From: Adiantum capillus-veneris
Taxonomy: Eukaryota > Streptophyta > Polypodiopsida > Polypodiales > Pteridaceae
Direction of reading: 5' to 3'
DNA length: 64,000 nucleotides
Assembly (NCBI GenBank): GCA_014529385.2
Contig: CM043947.1
Span: 100,385,186 to 100,449,185 of the forward strand
Positions 1 to 10,889 of this stretch are shown piece by piece; position 1 is the stretch's first letter; each line of letters starts with the position of its first letter. Under the pieces are notes generated by a model. The model saw only the letters and a program-made list of their open reading frames with translations, made no database searches and was not told the origin of the DNA. A program made the translations under genes and the position numbers.

Positions 1-153
1 TGTGCAGGCGCGCTAGTGAGTGGGTGTGTGTGGGTGTGTAAGCGTGTGTGTCTATGGGAACGAGAGAGAGGGTGCATTGCTACAAAGAGTGTGAGTGAGA
101 GAGAGAGATAGAGTGTGTGCGTGAGGGTGTGAGAGGGGGTGGAGGGACATGGG

Positions 154-206
154 GTGTGTGTGTGTGTGTGTGTGTGTTACCCTGCTGCGTCCGCGGGGCC
201 GAACTA

Positions 207-290
<84 letters not shown>
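154..290. repeat. GT and AG microsatellites
   Basis: A (GT)n tract at about 154-177 is followed by a long (AG)n tract at about 210-290. The short spacer between them contains CTGCTGCGTCCGCGGGGCC. Apparent reading frames here are only dipeptide repeats and are not genes. Confidence 0.95.
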
Positions 291-292
<2 letters not shown>

Positions 293-299
293 GTGAGCA

Positions 300-1060
300 C
301 ACCAAAGAGAGAAGTATTGGCTGACATGGTGGTTGAAGTTCAAGAAGCAAATACAAAGGAAAAGAAACCAGGGAAGACGTTTCCAAAGGGAAACAAAAAG
401 TTTAAATTGAAGCACTTGAGATGATTGAAGAATTCAAAATAGATGACCACTTGGAGAGGCTAAGGCTTCAGTACATATAAATGACAACGTACAATGATCC
501 ATCCAAATACCCATTATGTTCATGACACAAGAGCGGAATGTGCAGAGGCCCGCCAAGTAATCAATAGATTAGTGCTCCAAGTTGAGCAATTGCAAAACGA
601 CAAACACAGGCTCATAGATGAAGTGGCCAAGGAGAAGAAAGACACAAAGTTGTATTATGAAGCCTTGGAAAAGGAAATTTTTGCGTATACAATGGATTAA
701 ATAAAATATCAAGCATTAGGGGCCCTATGGGAAAATAGCAAGCCAAATACACAAAGTTTTTCATATCATACGATTTAGTCAAGAGCACCCTCTCAACCCT
801 CTTGGCAAAACGAGATACAAACACATCTATCTCCTCGCGAAAATCCGTATCAACTGCGGAGGGGATTTATAACTTAAAAGCAGAGTTGGAGAGAGAAAAG
901 CTGCAAACTCAAACACTAATGGTAGATATACAAGCAGCCAAAAAGACCAACAGCTCAAGGAGCTACAAGATTAGTTGGAGCAAAAGGAATAAACTAGTTC
1001 AGATTCCAATTCATTCCTTTTGTTCCAAGGCCTTTCATCAAAACCCTTAGTTTTTTAAGT
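300..1060 (+). pseudogene. Broken coiled-coil reading frame of unknown origin
   Basis: I do not recognise this gene. The plus strand holds successive open fragments in different frames. The clearest, at 494-700, reads as a charged heptad-like helix (LVLQVEQLQNDKHRLIDEV). A second, at 802-970, contains KAELEREKLQTQTL, and after a frame change QQLKELQD. Stops and frame changes separate the fragments, so no intact protein exists. It could be a decayed gag or spacer of the gypsy remnant that follows, or a processed copy of a host coiled-coil gene. Its position just upstream of a decayed gypsy pol on the same strand favours a retroelement origin, but that is inference. Confidence 0.3.
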
Positions 1061-2150
1061 GACATCATCATTATCTTTAGAGAGTTTTTGGACGTGGAAC
1101 GAGAGTTTCACTTTTGCTACAACTTGTAATCAACCTTTCTTCTTGTCTAGTGATCAAAATTTGATTCCAAATAGCACATTGTGTTCCTTGTATCTTGCTC
1201 TTTAATCTGCGTGTAATCATTCTAAATTTTGTTGTGCTTTGTGACGTTTTTTCTGTGAGATAAATGTGTTGATTTAGGGCTCAAATGGTTATTTTTTATG
1301 TTTTGACCTTGGAAGACACAAGTTCAACCTCACAAGAACTATAGGCCGTTAGCTATACCCAGTATCATTCGGGAAGAGAGTGAGGGTAGGACATCTGAAA
1401 GTGGACACACACCTTTCCTACTAGAGAGAATGTTTGGTGAGGGAATGCCCGACCCCCTTGAGGAAGTGGAGATTTCATCTTCACCATTCTCTTGTCAGGG
1501 TCCTACATCCCACAAGATGCCATTAAATGTTGCCAAATTGATGGATTTTATGTCTTCAGAAGTTAGAACCACCATCATGTCCAAACTATGTAAAGACCCA
1601 TAGCTAGTCTCAGCTCTTCGAACCTCAAGGGCACCTTTCCGTGTAGTTACATTTCAGTTTTCTATACATGTTTTGGGATAGATCATGATTTTGGTACCTT
1701 CCCAGATGATTGCAAAACTTGGTAGGATTATGTCTTTAGGCATTGTAAGACCCCTCCTTTAGTTTCCGCATTCCAAATCCATTTAGATGCCGAAAAGGGA
1801 TGATGACCTAGAGCGGTGAGACTGGACATAGGCTAATTTTCTGACTAGCAAGTGATTGATTTTCTGTTGTAGATGCATGAACAGTTTTTTAGGTTCACTT
1901 CCTGGATATTGAAAACCTCATTGAGTCTCCATGCTCCATCTCGAGCTGCTTCCCTATGTATTGACATTATGTTAGTGCCAGATAGCTATGTTATAGACGT
2001 CCCTCGCAGTGACCCACTAACACTTGGCTAGCACATGGCTTTCCATATAGGGTGACACATGGTTGGCAGGACAACACACACATATATTTCTATCATATGG
2101 GGCTAAGATAGCAAAGATAATTGACCCATCAATTCAAGAGAAGAGTAGGT
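1061..2150. other. Unassigned decayed sequence
   Basis: This AT-rich stretch has no long open frame and no recognised motif. It lies between the coiled-coil fragment and the decayed gypsy pol on the plus strand, so it may be the eroded gag and protease part of the same element. I see nothing that proves this. Confidence 0.3.
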
Positions 2151-3341
2151 GAGCATACATTTCAAATGATCTAACCCCTGAAGAGGAGAACATCTTGGTT
2201 GAAATGCTTAAATAATATAGATTTTTGGTTACTTAGTCATACAAATATCTCAAAGAAGTGCATCCTAACATTTTTCAGCATACTAGGGTGAAAGCATGTT
2301 AATGTGACATGCTTTAAGCTATTCTGAATAGTGCTAAATAACATAATTTTGACATATGCCAACTAGTATAATAGCACAAGCTAGATCTCTAAGATCTATG
2401 ATGCATGATATATCAATAGAGATTTCATGATATATCATTAGAAATAAATATTATTTATGTGAATTTTATCATGAGCCCTTTTTTTTGGAGCGCTAATTTG
2501 AATATGTTAACTAGAATAGAAAGCATGTCGTCACATCAACATTCTTTCACCCACTATGCCTCCTAAAAGTGATGCAAAACCAAGCAGAAAATTCCCATGT
2601 GCTTTAAACATTGAGATTTTTTCTAGAAATATTGTGAGAAAATAGACAAGCTAAAAGAGATAGAATTCATGTGTTAAAAAATTAGCACGCATATTTGGTC
2701 TCGCCATTTGTGGTTGTGCCTAATGAAAAAGGGAAACTTCTTGGTCGCATTGTGTCTAACAATGGCATATCCATTGATTTGAAAACATTTAAGGAGATTG
2801 TAGAAATACCTAGACCCACAACAATGAAAGAGGCACAAGCCTTTTGAGCCATTCCGGGGATATTGTTGCAGATTTACTAGAAAAAGATTTTTCAAGTCCA
2901 TAATGACACATCAACATGTGCTATCAAGTGCATACTAGCTCAGGCAGGTCAGGGTAACATGCATTTCACCAATTTTTTGTGCTAGTAGGAGATTAATTAG
3001 TGAGGAGAAGAACTATACTACTATTAAGGGAGAAGAATTGAGAATGATCCATGGTGTGACAATAATTACTAGAAAATCAATCCACCTTCTTTGTAGATCA
3101 CCAATCCTTGTTGTATTTTTTAAAAAAAAACCTTGCAACGTAGAACGTATTTTGAGATGATTCTTTGTGTTTATTGATTTTGAGTTCACCTTGGTAGTCA
3201 AGATAGACGGGACCCATCATTGTGCCCAGGTTTCAAGTTACATTAGTACCCAAGTGGAAAAAATACATAATTGAATACTTGAAGATGAGAACCTTACTAG
3301 AGAAAATGATCAAAGTGAAAATGAGATCCACTGAAACTAAA
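2150..3341 (+). pseudogene. Decayed Ty3/gypsy pol: reverse transcriptase and RNase H remnant
   Basis: Translated in shifting frames, the stretch matches gypsy pol in order. At about 2160-2270 a LTPEEENILVEMLK-like start of the reverse transcriptase region is followed by SYKYLKEVHPN. At about 2700-2890 come VVPNEKGKL, GRIVSNNGIS and VEIPRPTTMKEAQAF, which is the end of the reverse transcriptase. At about 2900-3190 an RNase H region has DTSTCAIKCILAQAGQGNMHF, an NYTTIKGEELRMIHG-like segment and a degraded DHQSLLYF segment, then KPCNVERIL. The closest relative in this window is the element at 50-60 kb, which shares PRPTN, CILAQPEEGNM and KPCNTGRIVRW at the same positions. Stops and frame changes throughout make it inactive. 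It is interrupted at 3342 by a small LTR-flanked insertion and resumes at about 5345. Confidence 0.75.
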
Positions 3342-3701
<360 letters not shown>

Positions 3702-4875
3702 CATGGCATGTCCTATTGGTGGATTTTGTAGAAATCCAACACGGATTCACATATCCCTTGCTCATAGTCAAATGCCTTATCACATGGCATAGGATTTCAA
3801 AGATTTGAGAATAAAACATGTTGGGAAAACATAACTATTTCATTTGGCATTGGTTCACCAAAAGATTCCTCTAAATGCTTATCCAAGATTGTGCTTCTTG
3901 CAGGCTCCGTGTCTCTAGTTAGTACATCCGATCTTCTCTTTTCCGGTATGCCTCCTTTGGATCACTTCATCCTTGTCAAGAGTCATCTTCTTAAATCGGT
4001 CCTTGGAAAAAAAAACTTAATGTCAATGCTTCGATGCAGTTTGTATTCTGCTGACACTTTGTACTACATCAACAAATGACTCTACCACTTATTCAGGTTC
4101 AGCAAGAACTAAGTTCTAAACTGTATTTAGTTTTGAGCTTCAACATCAGGGCTGCTATTGCAACTACATGTGTGACTGCATCTTCAATTTCAACACTTCT
4201 GCAACACAATTCGAATCCATGCTTTAGTCATGGGTCCTACTACTCGTGTGTCTTGACCTTTCTAAAACCTCTTTATGTCAACATTGATCTCATCCTTTCC
4301 ATATTCATCATGTTGTTTAAGATCAGATCTTCCTCTGCCAACCCACTTACTACAATAACTCCTTGCAAATTCTTCATGAAATCCTTGAAATCTGAGGCGT
4401 GCTGACTTTGTAGAGAGAAGTCTTCAACTCCGATCATGAAAACAATAGATAGATTCCCTTTTGAACATGAGAACCCTCTTGAATTATGAAAAGAATAAAA
4501 GCTATAATTAAAAACAGTAATGTTTTTGTTGATTGGCTCCGCTGCAAATACAAGGCAACAACTCTTTCATGCCATCTCAGTGACCACCATGCTGCACACC
4601 CTCTGTTCTGAAATAAATTCATGGCAGCTTTATCCCTTCTCAGATTTAGCCCTTGATTCAGCATTACGCTCACACTAACCATCCAATATGCCACATTGCC
4701 AACCCTGCGCTTCAACACCTAGTTGTATTCCGCTAGCAAGAAGATGGACCTTGCTAAGGCAGCTCTCACAACAACATCCTTTACACCATGCCAACCACAC
4801 GTTGCAGCCCCTGAAAGCTTCACAGTTGGTTCTGAGTGCTGCTCCACCAGCAAAGAGATAGGAACCCCACCAAAA

Positions 4876-4966
<91 letters not shown>

Positions 4967-5031
4967 ATCGACCTGCATCTCAGCAGTACAGTAAATTGTG
5001 GGGCTTCATCACTAAACACCGTGATCGTCAA
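3702..5031. other. Internal region of the small LTR-flanked element, with GT microsatellite
   Basis: No element protein is recognisable on either strand. The right half (about 4500-4870) is less AT-rich. On the minus strand it gives short open stretches such as KVHLLASGIQLGVEA and SEPTVKLSGAATCGWHGVK, which could be a captured host fragment, but I cannot identify a family. A (TG)n tract fills 4877-4965. Confidence 0.4.
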
Positions 5032-5111
5032 ACTGTTAAGGGCATACACCCTCAATAGGGAAAATAAAGAGATGACTCTCAAAACGGCATACGTAAAGAT
5101 TGAGAGAGAGC

Positions 5112-5184
<73 letters not shown>

Positions 5185-5338
5185 CATAACTGCTTTCATG
5201 TCTTTGCACGTATCAAACATTACAATATATAGCCTTAACCTACCTCCTAATTGAATCCGACTAACCAACATCCAATTTTAGAGAAATATCAAAGAGATAT
5301 CCGACTTAGCAACTTTTGAGTGAGCAATACCCGGTCAA
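5032..5338. repeat. Right LTR-like repeat with AG microsatellite
   Basis: It is a direct copy of 3342-3701: it starts TGTTAAGGGCATACACCCTC, carries (AG)n at 5116-5182, then shares the segment around TATAGCCTTAACCTACCTCC. It is shorter because of small deletions and a shorter microsatellite. Confidence 0.65.
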
Positions 5339-5344
5339 TATGAG

Positions 5345-5830
5345 TTGATTTCTCATCAATGGGAAGTTAATAATGTGTACAATGAAGAGTGAGAATATAC
5401 CTATACTCAAGCAAGCACACATACGTCAAGTAGGAGGCTATTTCTCTATTGACAAAATGGCCAAAGATGTATTGGTTGTTAGAATTTGATGCCCTATACT
5501 ATTTATCAATGACAAAGCTTATATCAACAATGTAAAGCATGCTTGTGCCCCAATGTGCCTACCAAGACATACAAGATGCCTTTAAGTCCTGTGATGGAGG
5601 AAAGAGATTTTTCCAAGTAGGGAATTCACGTTGTGGGTCCAATGACTCCACCTAAATATAGGACACATGTAAATTATGATTGTCTCACCAAGTGGGTTGC
5701 CAAGGCCACACAAAAAAATAATGCACAAGTACTATTGAACAATTCTTATCCACGAGCATTTTCATGAGATATGGAATAGCAATTGAGATAGTCAATGATG
5801 GTGAAATGCACTTCTTAACACTAGTTTGAT
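5345..5830 (+). pseudogene. Decayed Ty3/gypsy integrase remnant
   Basis: This continues the pol remnant that ends at 3341. Shifting-frame translation gives an integrase zinc-binding segment (LKQAHIRQVGGYFSIDKMAK, with both His positions degraded), then VGPMTPPKYRTHVNY and LTKWVAKATQKNNAQ, the start of the catalytic core. The same motifs, GPISPPAYKTHAQY and LTKWVEAKATQKADA, occur in the integrase at about 59.25 kb, so this is an older copy of that family. Stops and indels are frequent and the core breaks off near 5830. Confidence 0.75.
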
Positions 5831-6350
5831 ACGTGGACACTGTAATGTCCTTTGGACATTATAATGTCCTAGCACTTGGAAAAAATCATAGGTCCTTTCT
5901 ATGGTCCAAACAGTGTCAAATGGATTTCTATGAAATTTACCAATGAAGGAAACTTTTATATGCAAGAAAATTCCATGTTTGATATGTGAAAAAGGTTTTA
6001 CAATCTAAATGGACACATCAATGTCCCCCTTTTGTTTGCTTGTTTTTGTCCTAGCCACTCATATTGAATGATTTTTACAAATGAATTTTGTCTATCACAG
6101 TACTTTATGTGCCACTCTATATACTTACAAACACCACATATTCATGTAATTAACAACCAATAGGTTTTTTAATATGATTTTTGCCCCATTACTAGAATCC
6201 ATACACACTTCTCTAGACATGGTATTGAAGAAAAAAAAATTTAAAGTCAAAAAGTGATCCTTAAAAAAACTTTGTAGTGTTTTCCCTGTCATAATAATCA
6301 ATATCTAATTCTCCTAAATGATTTTCTCATGTTAAACTGATCATTTAATA
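5831..6350. other. AT-rich intergenic stretch with short palindromes
   Basis: There is no coding signal. Three 16-base imperfect or perfect palindromes of the form GGACA-N6-TGTCC occur at 5835-5850, 5854-5869 (perfect, GGACATTATAATGTCC) and 6011-6026. Confidence 0.5.
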
Positions 6351-7838
6351 TGGGGAAGTGCCAGGGGAGAAAAAGCTAGAATATTGGTTAAGCTAGCAGA
6401 CCGGCCACAGTAGGGATCCAAAGGAGGGAAAATAGGGATCCAAAAGGGGGGCCATCTGCAAAAGAGCAATGTGCACCAATGGGCTTAAAAGACCCTAAGG
6501 TTCAGCCCATTAAGACTTCCAAAATGCTAAGATTCCAAACTTCAAAGGTTGTGTCCAAAGGTCAAAAGCCTAGGGAAATTGGATGCTTTGTGTGTGTCCC
6601 AAAAGTCTTCAACCATCCCTACATAGGAGGGGGCGAGCCCTAGAAGTAGGAAATGAGAGAGAAACTCACACACACACACAAGCTCCCTTTACACAAAGGG
6701 AATGAGGGACACATGTCAGCTCCCTAGCCCAAATGCCCACAAGGTGTGATCAATTACTATTGGATGGCCTAGGAGGTGGACCAATGAGAATTAAGCTAGA
6801 GTAAATCTAGTTTAATTAATTTAAAAACACTAAATAAAAGAACCAATAAGAATTAAGCTCTCTAAAAGACTATTGGATTGTCTCTGAAGGGGTCCAATGA
6901 GCATTCAGCAGCCCAATGGCTTGCCTGATTCCTATTGGCCGAGAGGCAAAGGGGCCCAATGAGAGTTTAGTTTCATTTATTAATTACCTAAAGCTCTCAC
7001 AAAAGGGGAAAGGGGGACACATGTCAGAAGGCTATCACTTATGCTGCTTAATTTCCATTGGCTGAGGGTGGGGAGGTCCAATAGGGTTGTAGCATGAGCA
7101 ATTAGCAAGGAGGGTCAACCAAGAGAGAGAGGGGGCTGATTTTTACAAGGCATTATCACACACACATTCACACAGTCTCATGTGTGAAGCAAAGAAGACT
7201 CTCTCTCCTTCTCAAGCTTTAATGAATACCACCTACTCCAAGCTTGTGAGAAGGGAGGCCTACACCAACAACTCTTGCCATTTGTGATGCAAATCCAACC
7301 AAGAGCCAAGATTCAATGCATGCTCATCTCCTCTACCATGCTAATTACTAAGCTAAGCTATGCTAATATGAGTGATTATGTGAGGAGATGTACATCTTTC
7401 TCATAAGAATACTCCTTCTTCCTCTCAATCTACTCTCATACCCCGCTATCTCTCACCATCTTCGAAGGTGTGTGAGGTCTTGGGTCTGAGATCGTGAGGG
7501 AATTGATGTTGTGTTTTATAAGTGTTTTGCTTAGTGCATGAAGTTTCCATCTTCATTGCACTAGATAGTCTTGAAGGAACACAAAGGATTGTATTCTAAA
7601 ATGTCTTTTGGAGGGGGGACCGGCTCCATGCAAATCCGGTCCTCAACTGTTGTCAATTGTTTAATTTCTCTATCTTTTGAAGTATTTTTCATGCTATCTA
7701 ACTAGGTGTTATACTTTCTGGTGCTCTCTCCACCCAAGCGCTCTTGTTATTCTCATTAGGAAGATATCCTAATGAAATGCTCACTATGTTCATGTTATTT
7801 TCTGCTACACACAAGTTACTAGGCCATTAAATGTTACA
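6351..7838 (+). repeat. Long LTR of a Ty3/gypsy-like element (5' end uncertain)
   Basis: The right end is well set: GTTACA at 7833-7838 is followed after one base by a variant primer-binding site. An inverted copy of the last 0.47 kb lies at 13600-14086, which confirms a repeated unit. The left end is only a guess, at TGGGGAAGTG near 6351. The body has several ATTGG/CCAAT motifs and a repeated GGGACACATGTCAG (about 6706 and 7014). Confidence 0.5.
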
Positions 7839-7839
7839 T

Positions 7840-7851
7840 TGGTATCAAAAC
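7840..7851 (+). other. Primer-binding site (initiator-Met tRNA type, variant)
   Basis: TGGTATCAAAAC directly follows the LTR end GTTACA. It differs from the usual TGGTATCAGAGC at two positions. Confidence 0.6.
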
Positions 7852-8254
7852 ACAAGGTTTCTCTTTTCTTGCTCAAGAAGGGAGGTCCTCAAGCTAGCTA
7901 TAAATGGTTGGTACTATTAATTGCATGTGAGCAAGTAGAAAAGGGATTTCTCAGCCTTGCAGTGCGCTTGCCTTTGTGCAGTTAATAGGGCATCATCGTC
8001 AAGAGCTATGATCTTAATAGTGGAGTCCTACGGGGCTTGCTAGGGGCTAACCACTATTGAGATATTCGAAGCTTGACAGGAGCCGGTGCTTTTTTGGTGT
8101 TGAACAACCCTCTCTTCTATTCCTTGCAATTAATGGTATTCGAGCCATGGGTACAGTAGCTTGACTGCTTTTTCTGAAGGGGTAAAGAGGAGTAGCAACT
8201 AAGGCTTGAAGTTCCAAAGTATACCTAAAAATTTTACGCCTAAAAGTTGTTAGA

Positions 8255-9505
8255 ATGGCTAACAATAGTAAAGAGAGTGAAATTAATGTTGATAACTTTG
8301 ATTTTGTTAATGAACAAGCTACTAATGATGCCCCAATGCTTGTTAACTATCTTGTTTCTAGGCTTCAACAAGCCATGGGCAATCCATCCCTCCAAAGTGA
8401 AGTGCAACGACAGCTTCATGCTCATGGTATTCTCCAAGCTCCCCTACATGACGAGAGAGCACCTAGGAAGCCTCCTTGTGAGACTTCCAAAAGAGGCCTC
8501 TCTCCAATTCGGGAAGAAGAAGAGGATCCATATCCAATTGATGACGCGTCTCCTTCTCAAAGGAGAATTCAAGAGCCTCCACTGAAAGAACTAGAAAGAA
8601 GTAATCCTCCCACCACCTCGGTGGAGATGGCTCCACGAAGACGGCACGCTAAATGCTCTCCATCACCTCCAAAACGGAGAAGACCATCGCATACTTCTCC
8701 ACACCATACTTCAAAGAGGGATGACAAAAAGAAAGAGAAGAAAAAGGCGAGAAAGAGGACACCCTCTTATCCATCTTCTTCATCCTCTTCCTCTTATGAA
8801 AGTGATGGTGAAGACAACGAAGATCAAGGCAAGAAAAATCCAAGAAAGAGGTCACCCTCTTCTCCATCTTCCTCAAATTCTTCATCTTCTGAAGAAAGTG
8901 ATGGTGCAACCTTTGAACCATCAAAAAGCAGAGGCCATAGGAAATCCTATGCCGCATGGAAGAGGTCATCCAAGCTCAAGAAGTTCAAAGAGGGAGGGAA
9001 GAGCATCTCTTTCCTTACCTATGATGGCACCTTTGGTGCTACAGACAAATTTTTGGCCTTTATCTAACAATTCGATGCGGCATTTGGAGATGAGGGCTTC
9101 ACGGAGTCCTCTAAGCTACACCATTTATCTATGCACTTTCAAAAATCCGCCAAACAATGGTGGTCTAGCCTATGGGCCAACGGTGAAGCTCCATGAGCAT
9201 GGAAAGCTTTAAGAGCTTCCATTATGAAGCAGTTTTTGACCACCGATGCCAAAGACAAAGTACTCACTGAATGGCGAAGCTTGAAGCTCTCTCCCTACGA
9301 ATCCATTCACAAATATGGAGACAAGTTTTGGGATTTACAACTCAAAGCCACCGTCTTCAAGAAGTAGGATATTGGAGAGCAAAAGCAACAATTTTGTGCG
9401 GGCTTAACTGAAGAAATGGTGGAGTATGTCAACTCCCAAAGGCCACACACCATATCGGCGGTTATACACCATACTATGGTGGCCTCTCGAATCAATTTCA
9501 AAACG
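8255..9505 (+). pseudogene. Broken gag of a Ty3/gypsy-like element
   Basis: The open frame starts at the ATG at 8255 (MANNSKESEINV), about 0.4 kb after the primer-binding site, as expected for gag. Residues 90-230 are highly charged and Ser/Arg/Lys-rich (repeats such as RKRTPSYPSSSS and RKRSPSSPSSSNSSSS). The conserved capsid-type gag domain follows in the same frame: YDGTFGATDKFLAFI, then AFGDEGFTESSKLHHLSMHF, SAKQWWSSLWANG and LSPYESIHKYGDKFWDL. In-frame stops at about 9065 (TAA), 9196 (TGA) and 9366 (TAG) break it. The similarity ends abruptly near 9505, where sequence of a hAT transposase on the other strand begins. No protease or pol of this element is seen. Confidence 0.8.
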
Positions 9506-9529
9506 GGGGCTATCATCCACACTTTGCCC

Positions 9530-10886
9530 AAGTTTGGCTTCCTTTGATCAAGGTTGCAGATCGCAAACATAACGGGCATCATTACATGGTATGCATCCAT
9601 TACACTCCTCCTCCAAGTAGCCTTGTTTATGTCGCCACGTAGACATGTAATTTTATCTTTCACTTTTTCTTTCTGCTGAAGTTGTCGTTCATCAAAGGCC
9701 ATGCAATTTAATGTATCAATCACAGTGTATTTAGTGTAGTGATTCCAAGATATAAAAGTACGTGCAAAAGCAAGTTTCAGCTGAAAGTTTCAACATCACT
9801 AACATACGCATTCTATACAATTCGAGCACTCTTTGTTGTTTGAAGATAAATTTCACAATCTGACTGCTGTGTCAATTATTTTGGCGAACCATGTGGTTTC
9901 TTTACTAGTATACCAATCCTACAGCACCAAGTTTAAGCTCTGCGTATTATAACCATTGGCAAAAACATATGGAAAGCACTTCTTTATTAATTTACTGGCA
10001 TTTTTACAATTCTTCGCATTTTCCATGACTACTTGAACGACATATTCAGCATCAATTCCTTTAATTACATAATCAAGACCTCAAAGATGTATTTGCCACT
10101 TTTAATTGCACTAGAACTATCAATCACTTTTATAAATGTTTCTCCCCTTGGACAAACCAGCATTACATTGATCAACGGTCTTCTTTGAACATTCAACCAG
10201 CCATCACTCACAATTGTGCATCCTGAAAGCAAAATATTCCCAAGTATTATTTTGCCAACACACTCTTTGACTTTGATGTAACATTTGTCCAAGAAAAATT
10301 TTGTATCGTGTGATAAGGAGCTGAAAAATCCTGGGCCAAAATCACCAATTTTCTTCCAAGCAGCCTTCCAATGATTGTTGTCTATCATGACCAAAGCACT
10401 TCCAGTAAAGAATATTGCTTCTTCTAGAGACTGCACTCAAAAGCTTTGATGTGATGATTTTTGACGTGTTTGACCAAGTCCACCTTCATTATGACGCTTA
10501 AATGAAACACTCTCTTGAACTTTCCTCCCCCTATGTAGGTTGTTCTCCAAGGTTAGTTGGCGTCACTATAGGATCTGCGGAGTTAATATTTGGCTCTAAG
10601 AACTTTTGACTCGCAGCCATAGAGCTATATATCTGTTGTCTTTTGCTACCCTTTTTGGCGAGCTCTTCTCTCAAACGTTTTGCAATTGTAGGTGCCTGAG
10701 GATGTTCACATTTCTTACAACTCTTTTTAACGCTACCCAAAAAATGGTCCCTAATATGTGGTGCATCGCCTGATTTTGTTGTGTGAAAAAATTTACATTG
10801 CCACTCCATATATTGCCCCACTCCTTGCCAGGAGCTTTTTTTTTCTTTGGCTTCTTCGTACCACTTATACCCACATTTTGCTCCAT
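9530..10886 (-). pseudogene. Truncated hAT-family transposase (BED finger, DUF659)
   Basis: The minus strand reads as a hAT transposase in order. A Lys-rich start at 10886 (MEQNVGISGTKKPKKKKAPG) leads to a BED-type zinc finger at about 10830-10680 (WQCKFFHT, then HIRDHF, KKSCKKCEH). DUF659 lies at 10436-10065 (NHWKAAWKKIGDFGPGF, GCTIVSDGW, RRPLINVMLVCPRGE). A region at about 10050-9900 resembles VVQVVMENAKNCKNASKLI, and 9680-9540 gives AYHVMMPVMFAICNLDQRK. A frameshift in a run of A residues near 10840 separates the start from the BED finger, and several stops follow. The C-terminal dimerisation domain is missing because the sequence joins gag at about 9510. It is inactive. Confidence 0.8.
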
Positions 10887-10889
10887 TGC

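Noticed and set aside
52-424. Open frames coding SLSLSL, RERERE and VCVCVC
   Set aside because: They are translations of AG and GT microsatellites on both strands, with no other conserved residue.
4675-5271. A 198-codon minus-strand frame
   Set aside because: It stays open only by passing through AG and GT tracts that code SLSLSL and THTHTH; its end overlaps an LTR.
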